Of a DNA stretch of 64,000 nucleotides, positions 8,605 to 17,671 are shown one piece after another. How positions within the stretch are numbered: position 1 is the first letter of the stretch; every line of letters begins with the position of its first letter. The DNA lies in NCBI GenBank assembly GCA_946415315.1, contig CAMKRZ010000004.1:124001-188000 (forward strand), given 5' to 3'. The DNA comes from an uncultured Lachnoclostridium sp. Lineage in GTDB: Bacteria; Bacillota; Clostridia; Lachnospirales; Lachnospiraceae. Under the pieces are notes generated by a model. It was not told the origin of the DNA. It ran no database searches and was given only the letters and a program-made list of their open reading frames with translations. The translations under genes were made by a program, and so were the position numbers.

Positions 8605-9936
8605 ATGAAGAAGAACAAGCGATACGCGGGAGCCGCGACCGGCAAAAGACGGTCGGGCACGTTGCGGGCCAGAAGGCGACGACAGCTGCTTTGCATCCTG
8701 GTCTGTTTCGTCGTGTGTGCAGTTGCCGGATGGTACGGATACCGTTCCCTTGCGAAGACCGAAAAACCGCAGATCGTGCTGCCTACGCCTACGCCGACGG
8801 TCGCCGTTAAGAACATGAACTCGGAGGACAACACACCGGCGCTTCCGTACAATCTTTACATCGACCGCTACCTCGAATCGCTCGATGAGAACGACATCTG
8901 GATGGAGGATTTTGTCGACACGCGCACGCCGCGCGAAGGGCTCAAGGGAATGTATCAGACGGCCAACATGATGGAGACGCAGCTGGACTACATCCTGGAC
9001 CTTCTGGACACCACGGAACTGAACGCGGTGATCTTCGACTTCAAGGAGGACAACGGCTACCTCACGGTTCGCGTGCAGTCGGAACTTCTGAAGGAGAAGG
9101 GGAAAATGGATCCCCGCATCACCGACATCAACCTGCTGCTCACGAAGCTCAAGGAGCGCAACGTTTACTGTATTGCGCGAATTCCCTGCTTCCGCGATTT
9201 CGCGACAGGCGAGAAGACTCCGGAGTTTGCCCTGTATAAAAAGGACGGAACGAGGTACAAGGACAATGAGGGGAATTACTGGTTAAATCCGTTTAACACG
9301 GAACTGTGGGAGTATCTGGTGGAGATCGGACGGGAAGCGGCGCGCATGGGATTCGACGAGATCAACCTCGACTATTGCCGTTTTCCTACCAACAAGATCG
9401 CTGAGGCGGATTTCGGGCAGGAGCTTACGAGTGAGAACAAGGAAGCGACCATCACGGGATTTGTCCGGTATGCCTGCGAACAGTTGAAACCGATGGGCGT
9501 GTTTGTGTCTGCCGACGTATTCGGCGTTGTTTTAAGCAGCGCGATCGACGCTGCCGCAGTCGGTCAGAATTACGAGGCGATGACGCGCTATCTGGATTAC
9601 ATTTGCCCGATGGTGTATCCTTCGCATTACACTTCGGGTTACTATAACCTGAAAGTGCCGGATGCAAAGCCGTATGAGCTGATCTACAACGCGATGCTGG
9701 ACTCGAAGAAAAAACTTGCAGCCAACAAGGCGAAAGGGCGGTGTGCCGAAGTGAGGCCTTGGATGCAGGCGTTTACCGCGACCTGGGTAAGCGGTCACAT
9801 CGAATACGGTCCGGAACAGCTTTCGGCCCAGCTCCAGGGTGTTTACGACGCCGGGTATTCCAGCTGGCTGTTGTGGAACGCAAGAGGACAGTACGGCAAG
9901 ATGAAGAGTGCTCTCGGGCCGCAGGAGACAGAATGA
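8605..9936 (+). CDS. Membrane-anchored putative glycoside hydrolase (DUF4015-like)
   Basis: The protein has 443 residues. A basic N-terminus and one signal-anchor helix (LLCILVCFVVCAVAGWYGY) are followed by a PTPTPT linker and a ~350-residue TIM-barrel-like domain. Motifs include LNAVIFDFKEDNGYL, GFDEINLDYCRFP, FVSADVFGVV and YICPMVYPSHY, which match the 'putative glycoside hydrolase' family PF13200. The barrel acidic residues (DFKED, NLDYCRFP) are intact. The probable role is cleavage of a cell-wall or extracellular glycan outside the membrane; the substrate is not known. ATG 8605 is preferred over TTG 8590 because GAGAGG fits its spacing. A lipoprotein gene follows 55 bp downstream. Confidence 0.85.
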   Translation: MKKNKRYAGAATGKRRSGTLRARRRRQLLCILVCFVVCAVAGWYGYRSLAKTEKPQIVLPTPTPTVAVKNMNSEDNTPALPYNLYIDRYLESLDENDIWMEDFVDTRTPREGLKGMYQTANMMETQLDYILDLLDTTELNAVIFDFKEDNGYLTVRVQSELLKEKGKMDPRITDINLLLTKLKERNVYCIARIPCFRDFATGEKTPEFALYKKDGTRYKDNEGNYWLNPFNTELWEYLVEIGREAARMGFDEINLDYCRFPTNKIAEADFGQELTSENKEATITGFVRYACEQLKPMGVFVSADVFGVVLSSAIDAAAVGQNYEAMTRYLDYICPMVYPSHYTSGYYNLKVPDAKPYELIYNAMLDSKKKLAANKAKGRCAEVRPWMQAFTATWVSGHIEYGPEQLSAQLQGVYDAGYSSWLLWNARGQYGKMKSALGPQETE

Positions 9937-9991
9937 CGGATCGCGAGATCTTATGAAGGAGCGCGCGGCGCAAAACCGCGCTTGAGAAGCT

Positions 9992-12100
9992 ATGAAAGAA
10001 CAAAGGAAGAACTCTGTTCGGAGTTGTATGATTCGGACCGGCGCATTGATTGCGCTGGTCCTTCTGTTGTTGCTTACCGGCTGCGGTAAGGAAACGAATA
10101 ATGGGGGAACCGATGTTCCCGGCAATGTAACCGCGACGACAAGTGCCTCGCCGACCGCGACGGCCACGCCGTCCCCGACGCCGACCCCGGAGCGTGCGCC
10201 AAAGGAGTACTCGCTGGCGGAACTGTATGAGACCGCGGGTGAGGACAACATTTTCCGACTGACGGAAGTGACGTTTTCGGACGCGGCGCAGACGGAGCGC
10301 TATGCGATGTGCAACGAAGTGCAGTCGGCGGGGGACTATGTCCTGGTGATGATGTACGACATGGATTGGGAGAACGAGCATCCGCTGGAATACTTGCTGT
10401 TCCATTTGGGAAGACCGGATATAAAACGCTGTTTTACCCCGGATTTTACCCCGAGGAGTGTGACGCTTCTCGAGGACGGAACGGTTGTCATGCTGGACTG
10501 GCAGAGCGACAAGGTTCGGGTGTATGACCGTGAATTCGAGCCGGTGAGCACGTTCGAGATTGAGATGTCCTCCGGACTCGATGTTCTCGGCATTTCAAAG
10601 GACGGGCTTCTGTGGTTCTGCGATTCGGACGAAAAATGTCTCAAAGCATATGACATAAACGGGAGTCCGGTCGGAAGTTACCCTCACTCGATTGACGATG
10701 TCGACGAGTACATCGGCACGCTTCACGGAAAGAAGTATTTCCGCGGGGTCGGCGAGGAATATACGCTGTGCACCATGGTTCTGGAGGAAGGCGCGACGGA
10801 GCTTTCCACGGCGGAGTCGCACGCGGAGTACAACGGGATCTTCGGCTGCCGCTACGGTGAACGAAACTGGTCTCTGCGCATACTCGGAAACCCGGAAAGC
10901 GAGGTTTTCTTCCCCAAGGCAGCGCCTCATGAATACATGAGTGTCTGGTGCGGCGAATGCTTCGTCACCGAGGCGGAAACGACCGAAAAACCGTCGGAAG
11001 GGACAGAGAGCGACGGCGCGACAACGCCGTCTGTGCGTCGTCTGTATGATTACCGCGTCTATGATCTGTCGCGGCAGGTTGTCGCGGGACGTCTCGGGAA
11101 TTCAAGGATCACGCAGTATGACCGGCTGAATCCGAGGTGTCTGAACGAGAAAAATTATCTGTTCTTCGAGGCTGAGACCGTCGACGGAGGAAGGGAACTG
11201 CTGCTTTGGGATGTGAGCCGTGAGGAGCCGGAGCCGATCGCGGACATTGAGAAGACCACGGATGAGAACCTGCAGGCGCGCATCGACCGTGAGGTGGAGG
11301 CGATCCGGCAGAAGTACGCGATTGACATCCACTACGATGAGGAAAGCCTTCAGAACAGTCCGTTTGTCCCATGGTATGAGATCACGCCGCTCGAGGATCG
11401 CTTTGCCGTTCTCGATTTTGTGGAGTGCGTGGCGGAGCGCCTCACGGAGTACCCGACAGAGCTGTGGCGGGAAATGTGCGGTGAGGACAAAACCGGTGTG
11501 GACATGTATCTGGACAAATACATGGTCGCTCCCGATGACAACAATTTCGTGGCGGCCGGTGTGGTGGATTACAGCGATAACCGGATGGCGGTTGTATTTT
11601 CCAAGGACGCGCTCTCCTCATTCGGCACGACGTTCGCACATGAGACCATGCATCTGATGGAATACCGCATCTGGGCGTACACGGATGCGAACGACATGTC
11701 ATGGTTCGATTACTGGGTGACGCTCAATTCGGAGAAATACCCGTATCAGCTCGAGTACGTATCCAGCGACGACGCGGTTCCCGGCGTGAGGTACGCGGGT
11801 TACGCGCGCCTGGAAAATGACCCCGACGACATCTGGTTCGTCCGCTCCTACGGCATGTGGAATCAGAACGAGGATCGCGCGACGGTGATGGAGCGGATGT
11901 ACGCATGCGACACGGATACATTTTCCGAATGCCCGCATCTGCGCGACAAGGCGCGGGCGATCTGCGCGGCACTGCGGGCGTCGTTCCCATGCGTGGCAGC
12001 CTCCGAGGAACCGGTGATCTGGGAGCGCGCGCTCGGCATCATCGACCCTGCGGAATACTATGACGTGTGGCGCAAATTCCCGCCTAAGAGGTACGGCTGA
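9992..12100 (+). CDS. Lipoprotein with HExxH (zinc metallopeptidase-like) C-terminal domain
   Basis: The protein has 702 residues. A type II signal peptide ends at the lipobox LLTGC, followed by a Ser/Thr/Pro linker. The N-terminal half (residues ~65-430) has WD-like strands (TFEIEMSSGLDVLGISKDGLLWF) and begins AELYETAGEDNIFRL, the same opening as the two transglutaminase lipoproteins at 53.9 and 56.4 kb (YETVGRDDVYRV, YETYGRDDIFRI). The C-terminal half carries FAHETMHLMEY near residue 550, an HExxH zinc site. It therefore looks like an extracytoplasmic sensor/propeller fused to a gluzincin-type peptidase. The SD (GAAGGAG, 9955-9961) is 30 nt from the ATG, with a GC-only hairpin between. Confidence 0.82.
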   Translation: MKEQRKNSVRSCMIRTGALIALVLLLLLTGCGKETNNGGTDVPGNVTATTSASPTATATPSPTPTPERAPKEYSLAELYETAGEDNIFRLTEVTFSDAAQTERYAMCNEVQSAGDYVLVMMYDMDWENEHPLEYLLFHLGRPDIKRCFTPDFTPRSVTLLEDGTVVMLDWQSDKVRVYDREFEPVSTFEIEMSSGLDVLGISKDGLLWFCDSDEKCLKAYDINGSPVGSYPHSIDDVDEYIGTLHGKKYFRGVGEEYTLCTMVLEEGATELSTAESHAEYNGIFGCRYGERNWSLRILGNPESEVFFPKAAPHEYMSVWCGECFVTEAETTEKPSEGTESDGATTPSVRRLYDYRVYDLSRQVVAGRLGNSRITQYDRLNPRCLNEKNYLFFEAETVDGGRELLLWDVSREEPEPIADIEKTTDENLQARIDREVEAIRQKYAIDIHYDEESLQNSPFVPWYEITPLEDRFAVLDFVECVAERLTEYPTELWREMCGEDKTGVDMYLDKYMVAPDDNNFVAAGVVDYSDNRMAVVFSKDALSSFGTTFAHETMHLMEYRIWAYTDANDMSWFDYWVTLNSEKYPYQLEYVSSDDAVPGVRYAGYARLENDPDDIWFVRSYGMWNQNEDRATVMERMYACDTDTFSECPHLRDKARAICAALRASFPCVAASEEPVIWERALGIIDPAEYYDVWRKFPPKRYG
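12072..12080 (+). other. C-terminal coding end of the HExxH lipoprotein gene (no separate site)
   Basis: The sequence between this gene end and 12209 holds only the promoter listed next; I see no terminator hairpin for the lipoprotein gene. Confidence 0.3.
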
Positions 12101-12171
12101 ATTGCGGTGGATTTGCTGTCTGATCTCATGAGATATTCTGCCGGAAAAGGATGGAAAAATGTCCCTCCGAA

Positions 12172-12180
12172 TGTTATACT
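12172..12180 (+). promoter_or_regulatory. Extended -10 promoter of the 136-residue coiled-coil protein
   Basis: TGTTATACT, an extended -10 element without a clear -35, 29 bp upstream of the ATG at 12209. Confidence 0.5.
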
Positions 12181-12208
12181 ATTTAAAATTTCATGAGGAG
12201 GTTTAGTT

Positions 12209-12619
12209 ATGAGGGCTGTCGTTTTTTTGAGTGAATCTGGTTTGGAAGCGTTAGGTACATTTTTTCTGGCTCTCGGAATTATAATTCTTATCTTTCTGAT
12301 CTGCCGTGAGATTGTGTGCTGGTATTGGAAAATCAATATCCGCATCGCGATGGTGGAGGAAACGAATAGCATTCTGCAGCAGCAGGCCGAACAGTTGAAC
12401 CAGATCATCATTTCCATGCAGAACCAATATGCTCAACTTACCAATATCTCGCAGATGATATACGCGGCGGGAGTTAAATCAGGGATGCTTTATACGGCAA
12501 ATACCGCGTCCGCACCGTCACAGACAGGCAATACGGCAAATGCAACGCCGGGAGCTGCTCCGACAGCGCCGGGCTATATTGCAGGTGCAACGCAGAATCC
12601 GAGGTACCCGGTATCGTGA
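12209..12619 (+). CDS. Single-helix membrane protein with coiled coil
   Basis: The protein has 136 residues. One membrane helix (residues ~14-34, FFLALGIIILIFLICREIVC) is followed by WYWKINIRIAM and a Gln/Glu-rich amphipathic coiled coil (residues ~52-80). The low-complexity Ala/Thr/Pro/Gly tail looks disordered. The CREIVCWYWKIN motif recurs, from memory, in small Lachnospiraceae membrane proteins next to zinc-ribbon proteins, and a zinc-ribbon protein lies immediately downstream on the other strand. The function is unknown. The RBS is AGGAGG. Confidence 0.75.
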   Translation: MRAVVFLSESGLEALGTFFLALGIIILIFLICREIVCWYWKINIRIAMVEETNSILQQQAEQLNQIIISMQNQYAQLTNISQMIYAAGVKSGMLYTANTASAPSQTGNTANATPGAAPTAPGYIAGATQNPRYPVS

Positions 12620-12662
12620 AATGTGTCGCGTGCCGATACTATGAAAATCAAAATATCCGCAA

Positions 12663-12693
12663 AAAAACCGCTGTTGAACAGCGGTTTTTTATA
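12663..12693 (+). terminator. Terminator after the coiled-coil protein gene
   Basis: Stem AACCGCTGTT / AACAGCGGTT with a T6 run. The A run on the left lets it also serve the convergent operon ending at 12724. Confidence 0.85.
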
Positions 12694-12723
12694 TGTTCGG
12701 AATCGGTTGTGAGGAGACAGGGA

Positions 12724-13068
12724 TCATTCGTTAATGGATTTTCCACACTTCGGGCAGATTTCGATGCCTGCCGGAATCTTCTCTCCGCAGTAGACGCAGA
12801 AGGTTCCCTGCTCAGCAGTCATTGCGGCATTCTGCTTCTCTGCGGCTTTTTTCTGATGAGAAGCATCAATCCGGTTTTTGATCGCACCGGCGGCGGCATC
12901 CACGCCTTTGTCGATGGCTTTCTCGATTGTTCTGATCAGGAAAAAGAACAAAACCGAACCGGCGACGCCTGCTATAATGGCGAGGGCTATGCTGTCCGTA
13001 AGAGCACCGACACAGAAACCTGCTAAAATGCCTAATACAATACCGTTGTACGCATACGTTTTCTTCAT
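12724..13068 (-). CDS. Membrane protein with C-terminal zinc ribbon
   Basis: The protein has 114 residues. Two hydrophobic helices near the N-terminus (GIVLGILAGFCVGAL, ALAIIAGVAGSVLFFFLI) are followed by a charged helix and a C-terminal zinc ribbon FCVYCGEKIPAGIEICPKCGK (CxxC-x12-CxxC). Zinc-ribbon membrane proteins of this kind are common in Clostridia and of unknown role. An AAAGGAG site lies upstream. It is the last gene of a small minus-strand operon with the genes at 13087 and 13269. Confidence 0.8.
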   Translation of the reverse strand: MKKTYAYNGIVLGILAGFCVGALTDSIALAIIAGVAGSVLFFFLIRTIEKAIDKGVDAAAGAIKNRIDASHQKKAAEKQNAAMTAEQGTFCVYCGEKIPAGIEICPKCGKSINE

Positions 13069-13086
13069 GGTTATCTCCTTTGATCG

Positions 13087-13263
13087 TTATTTATATCGGT
13101 CCATCAGGTTTTCACAAGTGGTTGGCGTGTTTTCCATCTGCTTTCTGTCGTTTGACTTGTCGTGCCGACGGAGAAAAGCCTTCCACAATTTGTCGCATAT
13201 GGATATCATGACATAAACAATGGCAAAACATGCCACGATAACTAAGACGCCTGTTGCTTTCAT
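13087..13263 (-). CDS. 58-residue single-helix membrane protein
   Basis: This short frame starts with MKATGVLVIVACFAIVYVMI, a clear membrane helix, then has a basic stretch (WKAFLRRHDKSNDRKQ) and a polar tail ending LMDRYK. The ATG (13263) lies five bases after the stop codon of the upstream gene with GAGG in front, so translation is probably coupled. A zinc-ribbon membrane protein gene follows 18 bp downstream. No family is recognised. Its place in a tightly spaced operon and its composition make it likely to be real. Confidence 0.7.
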   Translation of the reverse strand: MKATGVLVIVACFAIVYVMISICDKLWKAFLRRHDKSNDRKQMENTPTTCENLMDRYK

Positions 13264-13268
13264 GTTGC

Positions 13269-13763
13269 CTAACCTCGAGTTGTCTTTCTTGCAATCGGAG
13301 CTGTAACAACCTGAATGTTCGGATCATAACTCAGGAAAATCCGCTCAACCGCAGTGAAAACCACATTCAAGCTTTGTTCGTTAGGGTAAGAACTGTTTGT
13401 TGTGTACTCGTCCACCTGCAGTCGGTAGGTGTTTAGATCATCTTCGCTTGATACGAGCCTCAATGTTGCCTTAAAACTCTCATTTACACCGGTGTGCTGG
13501 AACAAAATGTATTTTCCGTCGTGGAGTTCATACTGCCCCATGTACTTCTTCATATCATCCGCGGATATTCTGTTGTAGATCGCCTGTAAGGTCACTTTCC
13601 GAATGGTGAACGTCTCGGACATATCCCAGAAGCCCTTCTTCCGGATAATGATCTTTCCTTCGTCCAAAAGCTTGTTCCTGACGTTTCGGTTATAGATCAG
13701 GCATACTACCATGAAGATAACAAAGCCGCAGATAAAGATGTAGGCAAAGATTTTCCAAAACAA
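13269..13763 (-). CDS. Membrane-anchored hypothetical protein
   Basis: The protein has 164 residues. One N-terminal helix (IFAYIFICGFVIFMVVCLIY) is followed by a ~130-residue soluble domain with mixed charge (ETFTIRKVTLQAIYNRISADDM, YILFQHTGVNESFKATLRLVSS). No family is recognised. The start is a TTG at 13763: AAGGAGG sits ten bases upstream, and the nearby ATG at 13770 is out of frame. It is the first gene of a three-gene membrane operon. Confidence 0.72.
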   Translation of the reverse strand: MFWKIFAYIFICGFVIFMVVCLIYNRNVRNKLLDEGKIIIRKKGFWDMSETFTIRKVTLQAIYNRISADDMKKYMGQYELHDGKYILFQHTGVNESFKATLRLVSSEDDLNTYRLQVDEYTTNSSYPNEQSLNVVFTAVERIFLSYDPNIQVVTAPIARKTTRG

Positions 13764-13846
13764 AACGCATGCACCTCCTTTGTTAGATGAGTATAAAGCG
13801 TGCAGGAGGAGAAGAGGTCTTCCGTGAGCGCTTTATGTGATATTTC

Positions 13847-13875
13847 ATTTTATCATACACGAAAGTGTACTGCAA
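13847..13875 (-). promoter_or_regulatory. Promoter with an internal palindrome
   Basis: On the minus strand: TTGCAG, a 17-bp spacer and TAAAAT. The spacer holds the perfect inverted repeat TACAC-GAAA-GTGTA (13856-13869, plus-strand reading), well placed to be a repressor site for the operon at 13087-13763. Confidence 0.6.
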
Positions 13876-13956
13876 GAATTTTAGAGGAAAATGATCGTTT
13901 TGATGTGTGAATCGGAGCGTAATGATGATGCGAGTGTTGAAGGTGCTGGTACTCCA

Positions 13957-13985
13957 TTGAAGAGGCAGCTTTTTTATGATAGAAT
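13957..13985 (+). promoter_or_regulatory. Promoter of the nucleoside permease-family gene
   Basis: TTGAAG, a 17-bp spacer and TAGAAT, 75 bp before the ATG at 14060. Confidence 0.6.
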
Positions 13986-14059
13986 GATCCGTGGAAGCGC
14001 TGATCTCGGAATGTGCGAGTCGGTTTTTCATGGAAAGTGTTGATCGGAGGAATATGGGG

Positions 14060-15109
14060 ATGAAGAGAAGGTTGCTGGCTGCCGTCCTTGCGACGGCGTG
14101 TCTGTTTGCTGCGGGTGTTTTGATCACGCTGCTGCGGGATGACCCCACACGGAATAAGACGGAAGGCAGGGTGCAGATCAACGTGCTGATCCTGCCGAAG
14201 TTCGAGATCGGGCAGATGACAGGCGATGCGGCGGGGGAAGCACAGTACTACTTTGAGGAGTATGTCCTCGGCGGCGAGGAGTACGAGATCGCGGGAGCGA
14301 AGGAGGGCTGCCGGCTGTACGTGAAGGACGGCGTTGCGCTGTATCTTACCGGCATGGGGAAAGTCGATTCCGCCCTCAACACCGCGATGCTTCTCTCGGA
14401 TGACCGGTTTGATTTTTCGAAGGCGTATGTTCTGTCGACCGGTTGCGCGGGCAGTGCCGCCGGCTACGGGACCATGGGTGATGTTTTCGTGCTGACGGCG
14501 ACGGTCGATTACGACCTCGGACATCATGCCGACCCGCGCGACATGAAGGTGATGACCGACGAGACCTGGTTTTCGGAAAATGACCACGACGAACTGTCGG
14601 TCGTGAAACTGAATCCGACGTTTACCGGCCGCGTGTATGAACTCGTGAAAAATATTAAACTGGAGACGACGGAGAAGACGAAGGCGTTTCTTGCGAAAGA
14701 ATTTCCGGGAGAAGCCTGGGCCAACCGGGAGCCGCAGGTGCTTCGCGGGACCGGCGTCACGGGGGACAATTTCTGGAAGGGCCGGTATGACCACAAAAAT
14801 GCTCTGAAGAAGGTGGCGACCTACGGCTGCGAGGATCCTTTTGCGACGACGGAGATGGAGGATATGGCCATCGTGAAGACGCTGCAGCGCTTCGGACTGC
14901 TCGACCGCAGCATCGTCATCCGGGACAGCGTCAACCTGGATGTCTTCATGAACGGGGATTACCCTGAGCTGATGTGGGACAGCAGTTTCGAGGAACGGGC
15001 GACCGGAGATGAAAGCGGGGAGACCCTCGACATTTTCGACACGGCGATGAGAAACAACTTTAAGGTCGGAAAAACGATCATTGACGCGATCCTGAGCGGA
15101 GAGCTGTAG
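14060..15109 (+). CDS. Purine nucleoside permease (NUP) family protein, exported
   Basis: The protein has 349 residues. A signal peptide (KRRLLAAVLATACLFAAGVLI) precedes a domain with ILPKFEIGQMTGDAAGEAQYY, LYLTGMGKVDSALNTAML, STGCAGSAAGYGTMGDVF and YDLGHHADPRD, which match the NUP family (PF06516). The fold is that of nucleoside phosphorylases. The Candida member is described as a nucleoside transporter, while bacterial exported members may bind or cleave nucleosides outside the membrane. I chose ATG 14060 because CGGAGG is nine bases upstream; ATG 14054 is too close. Two anchored proteins of unknown function follow on the same strand. Confidence 0.85.
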   Translation: MKRRLLAAVLATACLFAAGVLITLLRDDPTRNKTEGRVQINVLILPKFEIGQMTGDAAGEAQYYFEEYVLGGEEYEIAGAKEGCRLYVKDGVALYLTGMGKVDSALNTAMLLSDDRFDFSKAYVLSTGCAGSAAGYGTMGDVFVLTATVDYDLGHHADPRDMKVMTDETWFSENDHDELSVVKLNPTFTGRVYELVKNIKLETTEKTKAFLAKEFPGEAWANREPQVLRGTGVTGDNFWKGRYDHKNALKKVATYGCEDPFATTEMEDMAIVKTLQRFGLLDRSIVIRDSVNLDVFMNGDYPELMWDSSFEERATGDESGETLDIFDTAMRNNFKVGKTIIDAILSGEL

Positions 15110-15167
15110 AGCTGGCTTCCGGAACATCCCATCGTTTCGGGGATCGGAAACCGGCAGGGAGTCAGGT

Positions 15168-16124
15168 ATGGAGAAGCGAAAGAAAACACTCTTTTGGAGG
15201 TTGCTGTGTGCAGTGTCGGTCGCTGCGTTGGCAGTTTCCTGTCTGTTCACGGGGTGTACGCCGCAGTACTACACGGAGGAGGACGTCCGGAAACTGACGG
15301 AGGAAGGCACGGAAGCCATTGAAAAGTGGCTCGCGGAAAATGAGCCCGGAGCGAAGGCGACGGACATCAAGTTGCTTAAGGCGCTCGGGTTCCTGGATGA
15401 GGGACACGGCCTTTCGGATGCGCTGGAACTGAACGTTGTCGCGGGAGACACGGTCTCGAAGCGCATTTTTGTGACCGGGACCGGCCGCATGTACCGGGAT
15501 GATCATCATGAACTCTGCGACGCGACAGTGGCGAAAATTCTGGCGGAGAACCTGGGTTTCGGTGGGAGTAAGGCAGGACTCAACGGCTCACCGATCCTGG
15601 AGATACCGGCGCGCGAGTTTGAGGATCGAAAGCAGAACGGCAAGTTCGAGATTTACAGCCGTACCGGCATGGCGTATCAGATGCTGCCGTACGAAGTGAC
15701 GGAAGAGAACATGGAGGATTATTTGCGGAGCGCGTTGCGATCCGGGGAACTGTCGGTCGATCGACTGAAACTCACGATCGAACTTTCAGAGGGGGATGTT
15801 CCGGAGATCATGACGACACTGCTCTCGGGGATTCGGGACCTTCGGAATCTCAACCGGGTTGCCATCATCAGCGCGGACCGCACGAAGGAGACAGCGTTTT
15901 ATTTTACGGAGAGAGACGATATCGCCGGGAAGACGGGGAAGTATATTCAGTTGAATGTGTACGAGCGAACAGAGACTGCGCAAACGGACGATCCGGAGCT
16001 TACGGCCACGCCGGGCGGAGAGGTAACGCTTCGGCAAATGTGGGTCTGCTACTACGACATGGAAACGCTCGCGCTGTCGTCCGAGGGGCCGGGCGCGGAT
16101 GCGCAGCCTTCCGCGGCGCAATGA
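15168..16124 (+). CDS. Lipoprotein of unknown function
   Basis: The protein has 318 residues. The type II signal sequence ends at LFTGC, followed by TPQYYTEEDVRKLTEEGTEAI. Two helical/strand-rich halves contain no catalytic motif that I recognise (GTGRMYRDDHHEL, LSSEGPGADAQPSAAQ). GGGAG precedes the ATG. It lies between the NUP protein and another anchored protein with short gaps (58 and 60 bp), so the three may form one transcription unit acting at the cell surface. Confidence 0.75.
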   Translation: MEKRKKTLFWRLLCAVSVAALAVSCLFTGCTPQYYTEEDVRKLTEEGTEAIEKWLAENEPGAKATDIKLLKALGFLDEGHGLSDALELNVVAGDTVSKRIFVTGTGRMYRDDHHELCDATVAKILAENLGFGGSKAGLNGSPILEIPAREFEDRKQNGKFEIYSRTGMAYQMLPYEVTEENMEDYLRSALRSGELSVDRLKLTIELSEGDVPEIMTTLLSGIRDLRNLNRVAIISADRTKETAFYFTERDDIAGKTGKYIQLNVYERTETAQTDDPELTATPGGEVTLRQMWVCYYDMETLALSSEGPGADAQPSAAQ

Positions 16125-16184
16125 ACGGAGAGTTATTGCTGCACAGAGCGGCAATGCTGATAAAGAATTAAAAGGGGGATTGTT

Positions 16185-17516
16185 ATGAACGAGAATCAGA
16201 AGGAAGAGAGTACGGCTAAGGGTTCGAAGAAACGTTACTGCATCCTGATCGCTGCGGCGGTTGTCGTGGCGTTGATCGGTGTGGCGATCGCATTGCTGTC
16301 GGACCACAGCAAACCGGCCAACAGCAAATCGGGCAACAGTACCAACGGTACTGTGGAGACGTCGGTGACGCCGGAGCCGACCGAAACACCCTTTGACGGG
16401 GTAATTTACAACCTCAAGTACACCTATGAGCTTGACGGGAAGACGGAGACCTGGACAGCGGCGGTGAAGAAGCCGAAGGAGAGGCTGACATGGACCGTTA
16501 CGGACGTACCGGTTTTGAAACGACAGGGAATTCGTATTACGTTCATGGAGGTCACATGCTCCAACCTTCCCGGGTGTACGTTCACGTGGGAATATGATGA
16601 ACATGAGTACGGGCAGGTGGGACCGTATAAGGTTATGCAGGACGGCAAGGAAGTCCTCAAGGGAAACACGTCCCCCGGAGTGTTTCATTTTACGGATCTG
16701 AACGGAGACGGGCTCCAGGAACTTCTCATGCTGGATTCCCATGTCGCCGAAGCATATGATTTCAAGAATAAGACGACCGGTGAAATGCGCTTCGCACGTG
16801 AGGAAACTTACGTGTGGTGCGAGTTGACGGACGAGGATTTCGTGATCTATACGTCAAAAGATGAAAACAGGAAGGGTCAGGATCGTGGCAGATTCGTTTT
16901 CGCGGGTGACAAACTGGAGTATCAGTTGATCGTTAACCCTTCTTCGGTGGATTCGATCAGGGTGATCAAGGATGACGGAAATCCGGTCGTGTGCTGGTTT
17001 GACTACATGAAGGGTGATGCGGAGGCGCGTCAGGTGGTCCGCATAGAGGAGTACGATGCTACGTTCTACAATGAGGAGACGGACACTTGGGAGGATTGTC
17101 CGACGGTGTACGTAGTGGACAGAGGAGATTTTTATCTTTACTATCCGAACCCGGACGATTACTGGCTCAGGCACAGTTCAGAGGGTGCAATCGACACGAT
17201 CTTCAGCAGCTGGAATAAGGGTGTCGAGAAGTTTCTGAACGCATATGTGGCCGACCTGGACGGGGATGCCTCCTCTTTCAGGCAGATTTGTCTGACGTTT
17301 CGATATCCTGCCGGTAGCCCTATCAGCGACGGAACCTGCCTCCTGGTAGAGGGGCGATATCGGGATCGGATTTCGGATCCGGGATATGATCTGAGATTTG
17401 CCGAGGAGAACGGTAAGCTTGTTGTCAAGCGCACACCGGTCGGCGGCGGGCAGGAGGAAACGCTTACGCTTCAGCTGAACGAGTACGACCGATGGGTACT
17501 GCCGGACAGGGAGTGA
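16185..17516 (+). CDS. Signal-anchored extracellular protein of unknown function
   Basis: The protein has 443 residues. A basic start and one membrane helix (YCILIAAAVVVALIGVAIALL) are followed by a Ser/Asn/Thr/Pro linker and an all-beta-looking domain. FTDLNGDGLQELLML (about residue 168) resembles the calcium-binding loop of FG-GAP/VCBS repeats. The rest (DRGDFYLYYPNPDDYWL, YRDRISDPGYDLRFAEE) is not assigned. It is probably exposed outside the cell. AAGGGGG lies before the ATG. A strong terminator follows at 17571. Confidence 0.75.
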   Translation: MNENQKEESTAKGSKKRYCILIAAAVVVALIGVAIALLSDHSKPANSKSGNSTNGTVETSVTPEPTETPFDGVIYNLKYTYELDGKTETWTAAVKKPKERLTWTVTDVPVLKRQGIRITFMEVTCSNLPGCTFTWEYDEHEYGQVGPYKVMQDGKEVLKGNTSPGVFHFTDLNGDGLQELLMLDSHVAEAYDFKNKTTGEMRFAREETYVWCELTDEDFVIYTSKDENRKGQDRGRFVFAGDKLEYQLIVNPSSVDSIRVIKDDGNPVVCWFDYMKGDAEARQVVRIEEYDATFYNEETDTWEDCPTVYVVDRGDFYLYYPNPDDYWLRHSSEGAIDTIFSSWNKGVEKFLNAYVADLDGDASSFRQICLTFRYPAGSPISDGTCLLVEGRYRDRISDPGYDLRFAEENGKLVVKRTPVGGGQEETLTLQLNEYDRWVLPDRE

Positions 17517-17570
17517 CCGCCGGCGAGTGATCGGTTTTGAGCAGCTTTTGAATTGAATTCGGGACAGGAT

Positions 17571-17603
17571 CGGGCTTTCCGCGGTAGGGAAGCCCGCTTT
17601 TTC
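17571..17603 (+). terminator. Terminator after the anchored protein gene
   Basis: Stem CGGGCTTTCC / GGGAAGCCCG followed by ctttttc. Confidence 0.85.
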
Positions 17604-17671
17604 GGTTGATTTTCCAAAGGCTTATCAACGGAAAGCAGATAATCGGCTGGAAAATCCACTCAAAACTAAAC

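Noticed and set aside
13112..13327. 71-residue minus-strand frame overlapping the 58-residue gene
   Set aside because: The overlapping 58-residue frame has a membrane helix, RBS and operon spacing; the longer one has none.
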